Positions 22,651 through 33,420 of a stretch of DNA of 64,000 nt are shown in pieces. Source of the DNA: Apoda limacodes (lineage: Eukaryota; Arthropoda; Insecta; Lepidoptera; Limacodidae); contig OX291544.1 of the NCBI GenBank assembly GCA_946406115.1, positions 1,922,001-1,986,000 of the forward strand. Direction: 5' to 3'. Both the position numbers and the translations under genes were made by a program. The notes beneath the pieces are model-generated. The model saw only the letters and a list, made by a program, of their open reading frames with translations. It did no database searches and was not told the origin of the DNA. Positions within the stretch are counted from its first letter, which is position 1. Every line of letters starts with the position of its first letter.

Positions 22651-23569
22651 ATGTTCAACGTGAACAAAGATACAAATAATGTCACTATGCAACGACGCAA
22701 ACCAGCACTGAATGAATCGATGGAATCATTTACATCTACACAGTCGGATTTTATGGGACACAGCTTGCCCGATTTAACAACGGCATATGACAGTGACATG
22801 GAAGAACTAAAAGATGAAGTTAAGGTTCTAAAAAATTCAGTCGGAAAGTGCCCACGCAGAAATAGAAAATCTTGCATGCGAAAATGGGAACTATCAAAAA
22901 GAAATTGAACAGTTGCAAAATAAAATAAAGAATTTACAAAAAATATGCAGTGAACCTACAAAAAGTACAAAGAAAATGTTTTCAACAAGAAAAAAGTATC
23001 TGAAAAAGATGTCAAACCTAAATTTTCTAGATCTATCCACAGAAAAAAATAGTACAAGTATTCTAGATCTAAGTCTTGTTGAATCGGAATGTCAAGAGAA
23101 AAATGCATCTTGCTACTCGATACAAGATGGCGCTGACAACCCACAGGAAAACAAACACATGTTGCTTCGCTATACAAGATCGAGGTGTTACCATTGACTC
23201 TGATAGATTGGATGCATTCTATTTACCCATAGAGACCTGTAATAAATATGAAAATAACCCTGAAGGATTAATAAAAGAGGATCAAAAAGAATGGACCGAT
23301 CATAATATTTATATTTTTGGTGGACAGCAATGTATAGGATTAGCACCTAACCTGATGGATTCAAGACATGGGATTATGTAATATTAAGTCCTGGAGAAAA
23401 TTATGGCAATCCTACAAAACTATTTATGGATGTTTCAGCCGCCGTAAAATCACTGAAAAATCTTAACATTATAATGCTTAGCGTCAATCACAACAGATAT
23501 TTAAGTGAATATAAAGTAAATGTTATGTTAAAAACTATTTGTAACAATACCGAGAATTGTAAATTTTAG
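22651..23569 (+). pseudogene. LINE ORF1: coiled coil plus esterase-like region
   Basis: Starts MFNVNKDTNNVTMQRRKPAL. The Glu/Lys-rich heptad-like stretch (about 22800-22990) reads as a coiled coil once a frameshift at about 22845 is allowed for: the first frame ends KCPRRNRKSC while the next continues AEIENLACENGNYQKEIEQL. A second shift near 23160 leads to a region with IYIFGGQQCIGLAPNL and VILSPGEN, which resembles the start of the SGNH esterase domain found in CR1-type ORF1 proteins, with GGQQ in place of GDS. It ends NNTENCKF and a stop at 23567-23569. The protein would bind LINE RNA. The esterase assignment is an inference. Confidence 0.62.
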
Positions 23570-23799
23570 AGTATTATAAAGTTTCCATGAGTAATAGGCA
23601 GTATATTATAAATTTGTATAAAAAATAAATATGATAATCGACTCTCAGGACTATAATAATAGATTTCTAAATTTTACTAAACAATGTTACAAAGACAGAG
23701 TAAATATAATGAATGTGTCATACCTAAAAAAACCTAAGTCGTCCGTGAAAAGGCTATACCCGATTATTTTCCTTCTATAGGAAAGTCTAACTTCAATAA

Positions 23800-24605
23800 G
23801 GCAGCAGAGACTATCAGTAAAAGCGAAGATAAGCCGTTTTTTCGTTCCTGCACGCGAAAACCACTCTGATATAACATTGTTTCATCAAAATATTGCAGGA
23901 ATTTTAAATAAACTCCCAATGATAGAATTTTATATAAATGAATTTCTACATAACAACAAATTCTTAAATATTTTATGCTTTTCCGAAACATTTGTCAAAT
24001 TGGGTGAAGAGCAAAATATTTGTCTCAGCGGTTTTAAAGTGGCTTGTTCATACTCAAGAAAAGATGAAAAACGTGGTGGAGTTTGTATCCTTCTAAGAAA
24101 TAATATCGATTTTGAAATCTTGCCTATATGCACAAAATTAGCAATGAATAGGGTATTTGAGTGTTGCGGAGGAGAAGTACCAGAATATAAGTGCTATGTC
24201 ATATGTTTGTACAGAACACCTGATTCAAATATCTATATATATTTTCTTCATAAATTAGAAATTTTACTATACAATATTTGCACTAAAACTAATAGAAAAA
24301 TAATTTTAGCCGGTGATAAAAATATTAACACATTGAAAAAAACGAAAAGTTGTACCGACTTTCAAAACATCCTTTTAAGCTATAGATTACAACAACATAT
24401 AATAGGACCTACGTGGCAAAATGCATGTATTGATCATATTTTAAGTAATATTACAAATGCAGAAGGCCAAACACATGATCTGTATCTTTCAGACCATGAA
24501 AAGGCGCAAACATTAAATTTTAAAACTCCAAAATCAAAAAGTGTACACTATTTTTATACCTACTCGAGAAACTACAGTCATGAAAATATTCAAAAATTTA
24601 TATAA
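23800..24605 (+). pseudogene. LINE ORF2: APE-type endonuclease domain
   Basis: Plus-strand frame to 24605. Endonuclease/exonuclease/phosphatase family motifs appear in order: FHQNIAGILNKL (N), NILCFSETFV (E), RGGVCILLRN, CYVICLYRTPDSN, IILAGDKNIN (usually GDFN, here GDKN), CIDHILSN and LSDHEKA (SDH). The enzyme nicks target DNA to prime reverse transcription. The frame upstream of the first ATG at 23877 is broken (stop near 23778), and the GDFN-to-GDKN change and frameshifts after 24605 suggest it is inactive. Confidence 0.82.
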
Positions 24606-24975
24606 TAACTTAAACTCAGCATTTAATACATTCCATGACATGTACTGTTTATTTTATAATCTTTGTTTCCCCATTCAAAGAAGAAAAGTAAAAAATAAAT
24701 CATCTTTACAATGAATCACAAAAGGCATAAGAAAGTCCTGTTCCACTAAAAGGCACATAAAATCTTTATACTATAAAAATAAATCAGATGATTGTCAATT
24801 AACATGTAAAAAATACGGCAGAATTCTGAAAAAGTGTATTATTGTTTCAAAAAAAAACCTAAATAATAAATATATATCTAAATCAAAAAATAAATGCAAG
24901 GCTACATGGAACATTATAAAACAACAAAATAATACCATAAGGGAAAATAAATATATACAATCAATTACAAAAGCT

Positions 24976-26713
24976 GTGGTGAACATAAAAGACCCTATAG
25001 ATATTGCTACGGTTTTTAACGAAAATTTTATTAATACAGTATATTATTCAAAACATAAAAATAACACCGGCAATAGAAAAAACAAAAACATTAAATTACA
25101 AACCAACGTCAATAGCATGTTTTTAAAACCTTGCACAGAAAATGACGTTATAAAGACAATTTTATCCTTAAAAAAAACTAAATCCGTAGGCTTTGATTCT
25201 GTCTCAACACACATATTAAAATTATGTACAAAAGAGTTAGCAACTGTTCTCAATTATTTAATTAATCTTTCTTTTAGCCAGGGTGAATTTCCAGAACTCT
25301 TGAAACAGTCTATAATAAAACCACTTTACAAGAAAAATTGTAAAAAGGATATAAATAATTATAGACCAATAACATTAATATCAATTTTTTCAAAGATTTT
25401 TGAAAAAGCAATGCATGTACTAATAAATTTTTTTTTGACAAAACATAGTATTATCAAACCAGAACAGAACGGGTTTCAAAAAAATAGATCAACTACATTC
25501 AAAGTCAAAGTCAAAATGCTACATTATACATTACCTAGCTTTATGTTGCTACGAAGCGTTACTGAAATAATAAATAAAAGGAGTGCAGTGACTGGGTTGT
25601 TCTTTGACATGACCAGGGCATTCGATTTTGTAAAACATGAATTGCTTATCCAAAAGTGTGAAAAATATGGTATACGTGGTCCTGCTCTTATGTGGTTAAA
25701 AAGCTATTCGACGAATAGAAATCAATGCGTAGAAATACCGAGGATTGATGATAATTTCGATCTCACTCTATATAAATCACCTTACATATATAATAATCTA
25801 GGTGTACCACAGGGAAGCATTCTCGGCCCGTTGTTGTTCGTATTATATATAAACGATTTGCCGTCTGTAACAAATCACCAATGCATTTTTCTTGCAGATT
25901 TTATATGAAGCAACATTTTATATGAAGATGTTATAAATTCTACCGTTCACGACATTTTAGAATGGCTTGAAAGTAACAACTTATAAGTAAATTTAACCAA
26001 AACAAAGTATATTCAATTTTCAAATTATAAAAGAGAAAACCCAGTTTTGAATATAACAAGTGATGGGCGGAAGGTAGAAAAATCTCAAGCAGTAAAATTT
26101 TTAGGATTAACTTTAGATCGAAATTGTAATTGGAAGATTCACACTGATTATGTATGTAAAAAGCTTAATAAATTTGTATTTGCTCTTAGGACTTTAAGAA
26201 AAACAGTGGGCGAAAAACCATGCTTACCATCTCACTGCTTACCTTGGCTACGTAGCCTCACTGCTAAGGTATGGCATTTTACTCTGGGGTAATTCTACAG
26301 ATATAAATAAAGTGTTTGTTGCCCAAAAAAAATGTATCAGAGCAATTACTGGCATTGGTCCTTATGAATCTTGCAGATTATTGTTTAAAAAATTAAATGT
26401 TATGACATTGACATCTTTGTATGTGTATGAAATAAGTATTTTTGTAAAAAAACGTCCTCATTTATTTGCTAAGGTAGAAGATGACCGAATTCGGAATTTC
26501 ACATGTCGAGATCCAACGAAATTAAAATATCCTCGATGTAACATAACTCTATACCAGAAAAACTGCGCAGTAATGAGTATAAAAGTATACAACAGCCTTC
26601 CGAAATTTTTAAGAGAATTAACAGTTAAGAAATTTCAAATAGATTTAAAGAGAATACTTATTGAGAAAAGTTTTTATACTTTGCACGACTTTTTTAAATG
26701 TTCCAACGATTAA
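24976..26713 (+). pseudogene. LINE ORF2: reverse transcriptase domain
   Basis: RT blocks in order: SLKKTKSVGFDSVS, INNYRPITLISIFSK, NGFQKNRSTTF, FFDMTRAFDFVKHELL, GVPQGSILGPLLFVLYINDL. The catalytic box reads IFLADFI instead of FADD and is followed by a stop (25906-25908). Thumb and C-terminal regions continue in other frames at 26047-26292 and 26312-26713 (FVAQKKCIRAITGI, then VYNSLPKFLRE). At about 25495-25540, within the RSTTF region, about 45 bp appears to be inserted (AAAGTCAAAGTCAAAATGCT...), described separately. The RT cannot be active in this copy. Confidence 0.85.
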
Positions 26714-27165
26714 TAATATTATATTTGTTTAACTTGGTATTTTCTTTTATGTTCAATTTTTGACAGGAAGGTTGGTTTATAATATTATTTGTGCATTTGA
26801 TATTTTGTTCTATAGTTAAGGTTAAATCTGACATTTGTAAAAGTTCTATTAGTTTTTAATAGTAATTGTGATGACATATTGAAATATTGACATAAAATGT
26901 AATTATAATAAAATAATGCTTAGTTGACATTTGGTTTATAATATAATATGATTTGACTCGAATTAAAATGATGTGGCATTGGAATTAAACTGATAAATTT
27001 ATTAGATTTTATTAATACGCCACAAAATATGTTAAAAAATGTTCATATATGTAACAATTTGCATGCCAATGTTTTGGCGAAATATGTTTGGACAATCTGT
27101 ATTTAACATCTGTAATGTACCATATTTCTGGCAAATAAAGACAATTCTAATTCTAATTCTAATTC

Positions 27166-27206
27166 AACAATAGCTATAGCAAACTTCATTAGTATAACTA
27201 ATTAAG
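27166..27206 (+). mobile_element. Helitron-like element, part after the LINE
   Basis: AACAATAGCTATAGCAAACT and TTCATTAGTATAACTAATTA match 1532-1585 of the Helitron-like element (AACAATAGATGTAGCTATAG...AAACTTCATTAGTATAATTA). The match begins exactly where the LINE tail ends and is lost at about 27206, where a minus-strand LINE fragment starts. Confidence 0.55.
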
Positions 27207-27850
27207 GAGCAAAAGTCATCACTTTGCATTTTGATAAATTTAGTTCTAAGTGATTTTTGCAACTCCGTACAACAACGCCGTCGATGTCACTCTGCAAAAG
27301 TTGGCTGTTGTAAGGAGCACTGATGCTTAGAAATAATTTGACGTCGTCAGCAAACATAGAACATTTAGCCATCCTGACAACACTCGGCAGGTCGTTTATA
27401 CATATTAGGAACCGGCGTTGGCCCAAGCCTGGCTTATTCCTGACGTAGTCCCGTAAAGCTCAGAACTGTACCCATTGAGTTTTACGAACTGTTTGCGGTC
27501 AGAGAAATAATTGGAAAAAAAGTGTAAGAGTTTTGGAGTGAAACCTATATCTACAAATTTTTGTAGAAATTTATCATTATTGACTTGCTCAAAAGCTTTT
27601 CTAAAATCTAAGAACGCTTCGTCGACTTGGTCGCCTTTGTCTAATTCAGTCACAGCATAGTTTAAGAATTCCAGATGACTGGTTGACGGGTGGATCTGGA
27701 ACCATTTTTAAACACAGGTGTAACTTTAAATATTTTCCATACCCTAGGATATACTGCAAGTTTTAATGAAAGATTAAAAATATACAGAAGAGGCTGTTCA
27801 AAAATACTAATACAATCCCTGACTATGTACGAAGGTACATTGTCAGGCAC
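27207..27850 (-). pseudogene. LINE reverse transcriptase fragment, another family
   Basis: Minus-strand RT core in three frames: IFNLSLKLAVYPRVWK and VTPVFKNGS (finger), DQVDEAFLDFRKAFEQVNND (palm), FSDRKQFVKLNG, a degraded GVPQGS (TTSGISQAWANAGS), FLICINDLPSVV and the catalytic CSMFADDVKLF. It stops at KCKVMTFAP at the 27206 boundary. The intact FADD with broken flanks suggests moderate age. It is a jockey- or I-like LINE by motif style, with clade uncertain. Confidence 0.8.
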
Positions 27851-28184
27851 AGGGGCTGATTTTGGCTTAATACTCCATGCAGCACGTCTTATTTACTGCA
27901 CAGTAATACAATCGATGGCAACACGTGACGCATCAGCAGTTTGACTAGCATGCCGCTGAGAGTGTACTACATTTAGTTTTGGTTATAATATATAAATAAT
28001 CGGCAAATGCATTAGCTGCACCGAGTCCTGTGACCATTCGTTCCCCACATTGGTACTGTTCTCAAGTCTGTCTTGTTTTCCGTAGTTCCATATATTACCA
28101 TAAACACGCACTACTATCAGCGCCGATTTTTAGCGTGCGACAAAAACCATCCTTAGAAAGGTTCGATACGTTGTTTGAGGCTTG
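27851..28184. other. Unassigned sequence
   Basis: May include decayed upstream parts of the minus-strand LINE (27851-27950), but no motif is clear enough to call. Confidence 0.3.
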
Positions 28185-28275
28185 TTAGTTTGGAATCTTC
28201 GACAATTCTCTTATCTCGTCCTTGAATTAAGTCGAAAGAGCCAAGGTACCAAAACTGGGTACTCCTGCTGTGACG
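28185..28275 (-). mobile_element. Diverged LINE-1f fragment
   Basis: TTTGGAATCTTCGACAATTC and the following CGTCCTTGAATTAAGTCGAA to GTACTCCTGCTGTGA track the sequence at 60208-60290 of the best LINE-1f copy with numerous substitutions. It has no 3' tail, so it is an internal scrap and considerably older than the other copies. Confidence 0.55.
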
Positions 28276-30278
28276 ATACCATAATTATGCCTTAATATTT
28301 TTGTAATACAATGTTTGTTTTATTCAAGTTTTAGCGCGAAGATTTTCATTAGTAAACAATTTTCAATGAACTTACTACCTATAGCAAAATGCATCTTTAA
28401 ATTAGAATGGCGCGTTCACATATTTAAGTTCAGTAATTTTATACATTAGATGAGAAGTTATGATTTATTTTATGAAAGGTTTAAAGCTAACAAAATATAA
28501 GTAAAAATGACTAAAATGTAAAATATTAAGTTATGCACTTACGAATCATAGACATCAACGCGGAATTAATTGTTAAATGTAGTTAGTAATCTAACTTCCG
28601 ATTTATGAATTCTGACTCAGACAAAATAAAGTTGCGTAAAATTTTGAATCTGTGGCCCCGAGAATGACTGTTTTAAAGCTAACTATGATTGGGTGTTTGA
28701 TTGGAACTAAAGTTGGTTGGAGAATGTTTTAAAAGCGTTGATTGGTGGTTTGTGTGAAGTTGAGAGTTTTATAATGTTGAATATAACTGCGAAAGTTTAA
28801 GTTACTTAGAACTTTTATTATATTGAAAACACCCGCGAAACTTAACTAAGTGAGTCGTTTAACAACCATAAGGGTAGCCTCATACAATAAATATTCTAAC
28901 AATAATAAAGGGTAGTTATTTCGGTTTTCACGTATTCTGTATAATGGTATGACGTGTTAGTTTATTTGAAATTACCCGGGTTTGTTAAAACTTTACGAAC
29001 ATTTAGAACATTATATTAATATTCTATTAGTGTAGGATAATTAGGCCGTTTTATCTAGACCGTTCATATTAATCTAGGACTCTATAATAGTACCCCAACC
29101 AACATATCTAGAATTTTTCTAAAAAGACTTTTTTCTTTGTTAAAATTAGTTAAGGCCGGACATCCGCCCGGAATATAAAATAAGATGGAGGGGTTTGAAA
29201 TGTAGGAAGGGAGAAGGTTGTTAGAGAGGGGTTAGTGGTGATAAAAGTACGTGGTCCCATACATACAGAACATTCAATTGCCGTCGTTTAAATTGTCGAA
29301 ACGCTGCCCGAAAAGGAGGAAATCATGGTCTACGCTTGTGTCACTAAACGCTACCTCGTGGGGTTAACTACAGCCAGATTGTACCACCATTACTGGTTAG
29401 TAAATACTTTTATACTAGAAGTTACAGTGAAAATATTGTATGTTCGTTGTGACATTCTTTAGGTTGTGTTTTAAAAATATCTAAATTAATGTTAAAGCAT
29501 CGTAATGAGTTCGCCTTTTTTGCCGGTTAGAGATTTATGGTTAAAAGAAATCTCAATCACCTCAGTAGGAAGGATTATATTGATGGACCTTGTTTCTACG
29601 ACTTTTTCATCTAGGTAAAGATACATTTTTTATAAAAGTAGAAGTGGGAACTAAGGTTATACTAGCCATAATAATTATATAGCCCACTAAAGAACTAGGT
29701 CTGCCAAGAGATACAGTAATTACTTTGTGTAATCCATGTCCATCCTTAGCAGCGTTAGTAGGGTTTTACTATTTTGGCTGGTTAGCTAGTGTAGGTGAGC
29801 GCTAATGTACATTGTAAGGGGGCGCCCCTTAAACCTACTTTCAGGTCGCATGTCCTGAATGCTTAGCTACCTGGTTCCCACACTACAAAACAAATGGATT
29901 TAGCATTCGTATGGATTTTACTTTTAAATGTGGAAGTAGCATCAATTAGGGTTCCTTTGTGAAGGGATAACGGAAAATCATATAACTCATTAGTACTTGT
30001 GTCCCTTTAGTTCTAATATTCGCGTATTTGCTTTGTTTAGGTAGTACTGACTTTAGAAATGGTGAAAAATTCAAAGTGGACATTATTTATGATCGTAGAT
30101 TTAGCAATATTTATTTCTTGATTATTTTCCTTTACGCTTATTTGTATACTATTGTTTGCTATTTTACTCTGACGTACCTCTAAAACAACTGGGTTACTAC
30201 TTATTTAACACAACGGTTTTCGGGTCCTACCACTTTTGACGATCACGCTTGGCCAAATAAAATACTTCTCTACTATTA
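28276..30278. other. Unassigned intergenic stretch
   Basis: About 2 kb without a supported gene, repeat or TE motif. It has mixed composition with several short open frames and no recognisable domain. This is the longest part of the window with no visible TE coding and would be a place to look for host regulatory sequence or very old repeats. Confidence 0.35.
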
Positions 30279-30880
30279 TTAATTATGAAATTCTTTTGAT
30301 TTCTCTCTCGTTGAGCCTAGATGCTTCAAAAGTTTCTTTGAACAATTTATTATTTTATTCAAATATCTAATATCTAATAAATAAGGGAGGGCGTTACACT
30401 GCCCACTGCAGTATTCCATGCGGAGTTCTACTGAGAGCATCTTCATGTTGCACAAAAGGACCTGGTTTATATTCAATGGAGCAGTCATATTCTTGTAACG
30501 CTATCCAGCAACGAGCTACTCGAGGTATTATATGTTTTTGGTGAATGTAGATCTTAACGTTTTACAATCTGTTATAATTTTAAACGGTTTTCCTAAGAAA
30601 TACACCCTGAAACGAGCAAGGGAGGCAACAACAGCTAGAGTCTCTAATTCATGAGCATGTAGTTTCTCTTCATCTATAGTAGTTTTTCTGCTAAAATAGG
30701 CAATTGACTTCTGAACAGAACTTTTAGTCACTTTTGGAGAGGTCTCTTTCACTAAGGCCAACTTTAGAAGTATCACAATGTAATTCTATCATATAATTAG
30801 GTTTATAAATGCTAAGCATAGGTAATTTGACTAGTTTTATTTATTTTTCAATATCAGAAAGAAATCTTTTTGCTTTTAAC
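30279..30880 (-). pseudogene. Gypsy 2 RNase H
   Basis: Minus strand: LSIYKPNYMIELHCDTSKVG opens the region. Then come QKSIAYFSRKTTIDEEKLHA, HELETLAVVASLARFRVYF and PFKIITDCKTLRSTFTK, typical Ty3/gypsy RNase H. In other frames further on, RVARCWIALQEYDCSIEYKP and HEDALSR give the conserved tether region (usually ...H-x-x-ALSR). At least three frame changes and stops. Confidence 0.82.
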
Positions 30881-31147
30881 TATTTACACAGATTTGTTTT
30901 AGTAGGTACGTAACTAAAGCAAATTTAATTTATTCGATCCACAATTGGGCCAGAATAGCCCCCTAATAACTTTCTTTTATCATACGTTCCTTCGATAAAG
31001 CCGCCTTTGCTAGCCCGGGGTACTGGTCAAAGAAAAGTCGCGTTTTTTATTGCCGCCACTTTTCCTAGAAACTTCGGGCGGCGTGTTGGACGGGAACATT
31101 CGAGACTTCGTTTACGCTGATATAAATTTGTGCCTGCAGGAATTGAA

Positions 31148-32527
31148 ATGAGTGCGGCAAAGAAAAGTAAAACGTATCATTTTAATAATGATTGGGAGGA
31201 AGAGTTTTTCTTTTGTATGATAAAGGATAAGTGCAGTTGTTTCATTTGCTATGCGTCAGTTGCAATACCTAAGCGTGGGAACTAAGAGAAGCATCATAAA
31301 ACGGTTCATAAAAACTATGAAAAGGATTTTCACTCACAGAGTGGATCTGAAACTTTTTCCGTCTTTGAAAGCAAGGATTCTTCAGTCGAACCATCATATT
31401 TATGAGGCAGAATTATCATATATTTTAGGTCAATTCGAAACACGTTTTTATGATTTCAGTAAATTAGCAAATATCACATGATTTATGAGTTATCCTTTTT
31501 TGTGTAAAAACATTGAGGAATTAGCTACTGAAATAACAAGTCAATTTAACATGGACTCAGGTTTTTTTTTATACCACTTAGGTGGCAAACATGCTTACGG
31601 TCCGCCTGATGGTAAGCGGTCACCGTAGCCTATGCCTATGCAACACCAGCGCTGCCGACCCTTCAGAAATCTAATAACTTCTTTCTTGAAGAACTCCATA
31701 CTGTAGTCCGTTGAGAAAACCTTGGCAGGGATCTCATTATACAACTTCAGCGTTAGCGGGAGGAAGTTTCTCTGAAACCGCACTGTACGCGACCATTTAG
31801 GTTCTAAAGTGTGAGAATGAATGGCGAGGCGCGATGGTAGAAAGTAGCCGTGGGCATCATTTCGAACTATTCCTCAGAACACAACCCATCTAGATCTAGA
31901 GAAAGTAACGCTCACCGGACCTACCGCTGTGTTATGGAGATTTCCGGCAAGGTCTTACCGCACCATGGTGTAGTAGGTTGTACTGCGCCTTCATCGTTCA
32001 TGTTCGAGTTCGAGGCAAAGAGACTGCCCAGTAGATCGGCTTTCTCTTTAGAACTATGGGCCAAGTCACCATCGGTCTTTCACAGTGGTGGTAACGACGA
32101 CTGGCAAAAGTTCCCTTCGGCAGCTTTGGCAAGCGACTAGAAAGCACGACTCCCAGAAGGATAGGTCGCAAGTCACCCACCTATTTTGCCGATGAATTGG
32201 AATATTCTGTTGAAAAGGAGTTATTGCAGATTTCAACAGATAAACATCTCAATCTCAAAGCCACAACATCTGATACAAAGTTCTGGTATTTTATATCTGA
32301 AGATATATAGATTCGGAATCTAAGGCAAATCGCCCTTTAACTGTCGGCAATGTTTGGGTCAACTTACTTGTGCGAGTCTGCATTTCTGAAATAAAGATAA
32401 TTAAGTCATAATATCGCAATCGATTAACTAACGAATATTTTCATCATGCTTGCGATTAGCAGTCGGTAATTACGTACCATCTTATGAAAAGTATACTGAG
32501 GACATACAGTGCCACGCTTCAACATCA
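31148..32527 (+). pseudogene. hAT-like (BED-finger, ZBED5-type) transposase, interrupted
   Basis: Begins MSAAKKSKTYHFNNDWEEEF, then FFCMIKDKCSCFICYASVAI and HHKTVHKNYEKDF, a BED-type zinc finger (C-x2-C...H-x4-H) as in ZBED5/GTF2IRD2-type proteins from hAT transposons. After frame changes, ETRFYDFSKLANIT, SYPFLCKNIEELATEI and TSQFNMDS follow. LINE-1f copy C then intervenes (31561-32202), and the chain resumes as YSVEKELLQISTDKHLNLKA and MFGSTYLCESAF, the hAT dimerisation region, ending near SSRYVPSYEK-like coding. Stops and shifts inactivate it. Terminal inverted repeats were not found by eye. Insertion inside gypsy 2 and by the LINE is inferred from collinearity. Confidence 0.75.
31561..32202 (-). 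mobile_element. LINE-1f copy C, with internal deletion
   Basis: T-run at 31562-31570 followed by antisense ATACCACTTAGGTGGCAAAC marks the family 3' end. The C-terminal RT region runs to about 31890, then jumps at CCATCTAGATCTAGAG to sequence that lies about 1.25 kb further in the best copy (GTTATGGAGATTTCCGGCA, equal to 61414). It continues to ATTTTGCCGATGAATTGGAA at about 32202. So the RT core including the active site has been lost, inside a copy that itself interrupts the hAT transposase. Confidence 0.88.
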
Positions 32528-32739
32528 AAGACACTCTTTAAAGTTTAATACTAGAACTCTTTTGTTTTATAACACCCAATAAACTAGCAATTTCGGATAA
32601 TCGACAGTTACCTTGACTAAAAAATGCATATTTTACCGTAAAACTAATATCTATACGTATGCACCCTACCTAGACGACAATCCTGCGTCACACATACTTG
32701 CGGCCTCTCATAGTCGATCGATCGAAGTTTAACAATATT

Positions 32740-33420
32740 GAGGTAGATCGCCAACAGTTCAAGTTTAAGCATCCCTGTTAAAGTTTTAGCAATTTTTGCA
32801 AAATTCTCAATAAAATTTTAAAATAACTAGCCAGACCAACAAAAAGGCGAATTTGATGTAGATAGTTTGGGGAAAAGATTCAACAGCAGAGATTTTTGCC
32901 TGGCCTAACTTCATCGACAGATAGTTCAAAACTGAATTAATTTATAATGGTCTCGAAAAAACTACATTTTTTAGCGTTCAAAGTCAGTTTTGCTTCTCTA
33001 ATTAAACTGAAAGTGGTGTCTAATTTTTGCAAACACTCTTCAAAACAGGAATAAATAAATTGACCATATATGCCAAGGCACGCTTTTCTCGCGAGTTTCC
33101 TAATATTTTATTTATCATTCGTTGTAACACTGCCGGACAGTTAGCTAACGCAAAGGAGGCTTATTTAAATTGGTTAAAACCCTCATATGTCTCAAAGACT
33201 GTTAAGTATCTACACTCATCTTTTATGGGGATTTGCTAGTACCTACTCGCCATATCTAAAGTTACATAATATTTATTCCCACTAAGTAGGTCAATCTGAT
33301 CCTACCAAGAATTATCTTGGTAGCGGAAAATTATCCTTAAGACGGCGGCGAATAATGATTTTTTCACACAAACTTAATACCAAAATAATTTTCAATTTGA
33401 GAATATTTGCATATATGCTG
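32740..33420 (-). pseudogene. Gypsy 2 reverse transcriptase
   Basis: Minus strand, across frames: RRLKDNFPLPR, IDLLSGNKYYVTLDMASRY, QIPIKDECRYLTVFETYEGF, ALANCPAVLQRMINKILGN, then ALAYMVNLFIPVL, where the catalytic YMDD is altered to YMVN. It continues with LDTTFSLIREAKLTLNAKKC, FELSVDEVRPGK and HQIRLFVGLASYFK. These are the standard Ty3/gypsy RT blocks A to E plus the start of the connection. Numerous stops. The plus-strand frame at 33027-33239 is a shadow. Confidence 0.85.

Larger units (their letters stand above)
22031..27165 (+). mobile_element. Complete LINE (about 5.1 kb) with TSD AACAATA
   Basis: Non-LTR retrotransposon with all parts in order: 5' UTR (22031-22650) with a tRNA-like promoter motif, ORF1 (22651 to about 23569), APE endonuclease (about 23800-24605), RT (24976-26713), 3' UTR with AATAAA at 27134-27139, and an AATTCT tandem tail (27143-27165). 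AACAATA at 22024-22030 and 27166-27172 fits a 7-bp target-site duplication. The flanks on both sides belong to one Helitron-like element, which supports these limits independently. All coding parts carry frameshifts or stops. Confidence 0.8.
30279..33420 (-). mobile_element. Ty3/gypsy retrotransposon 2, split by a hAT element
   Basis: Minus-strand gypsy pol in two pieces: RT at about 33420-32740 and the RT connection plus RNase H at about 30880-30279. The pieces are collinear and the gap between them is filled by a plus-strand hAT-like transposase, itself split by LINE-1f copy C. The pol sequence is too decayed for long open frames, so it is seen only by following motifs across frames. Confidence 0.78.

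Noticed and set aside
28276..30278. Possible host gene in the TE-free stretch
   Set aside because: No frame over about 60 codons with recognisable motifs, and no convincing splice or poly(A) arrangement.
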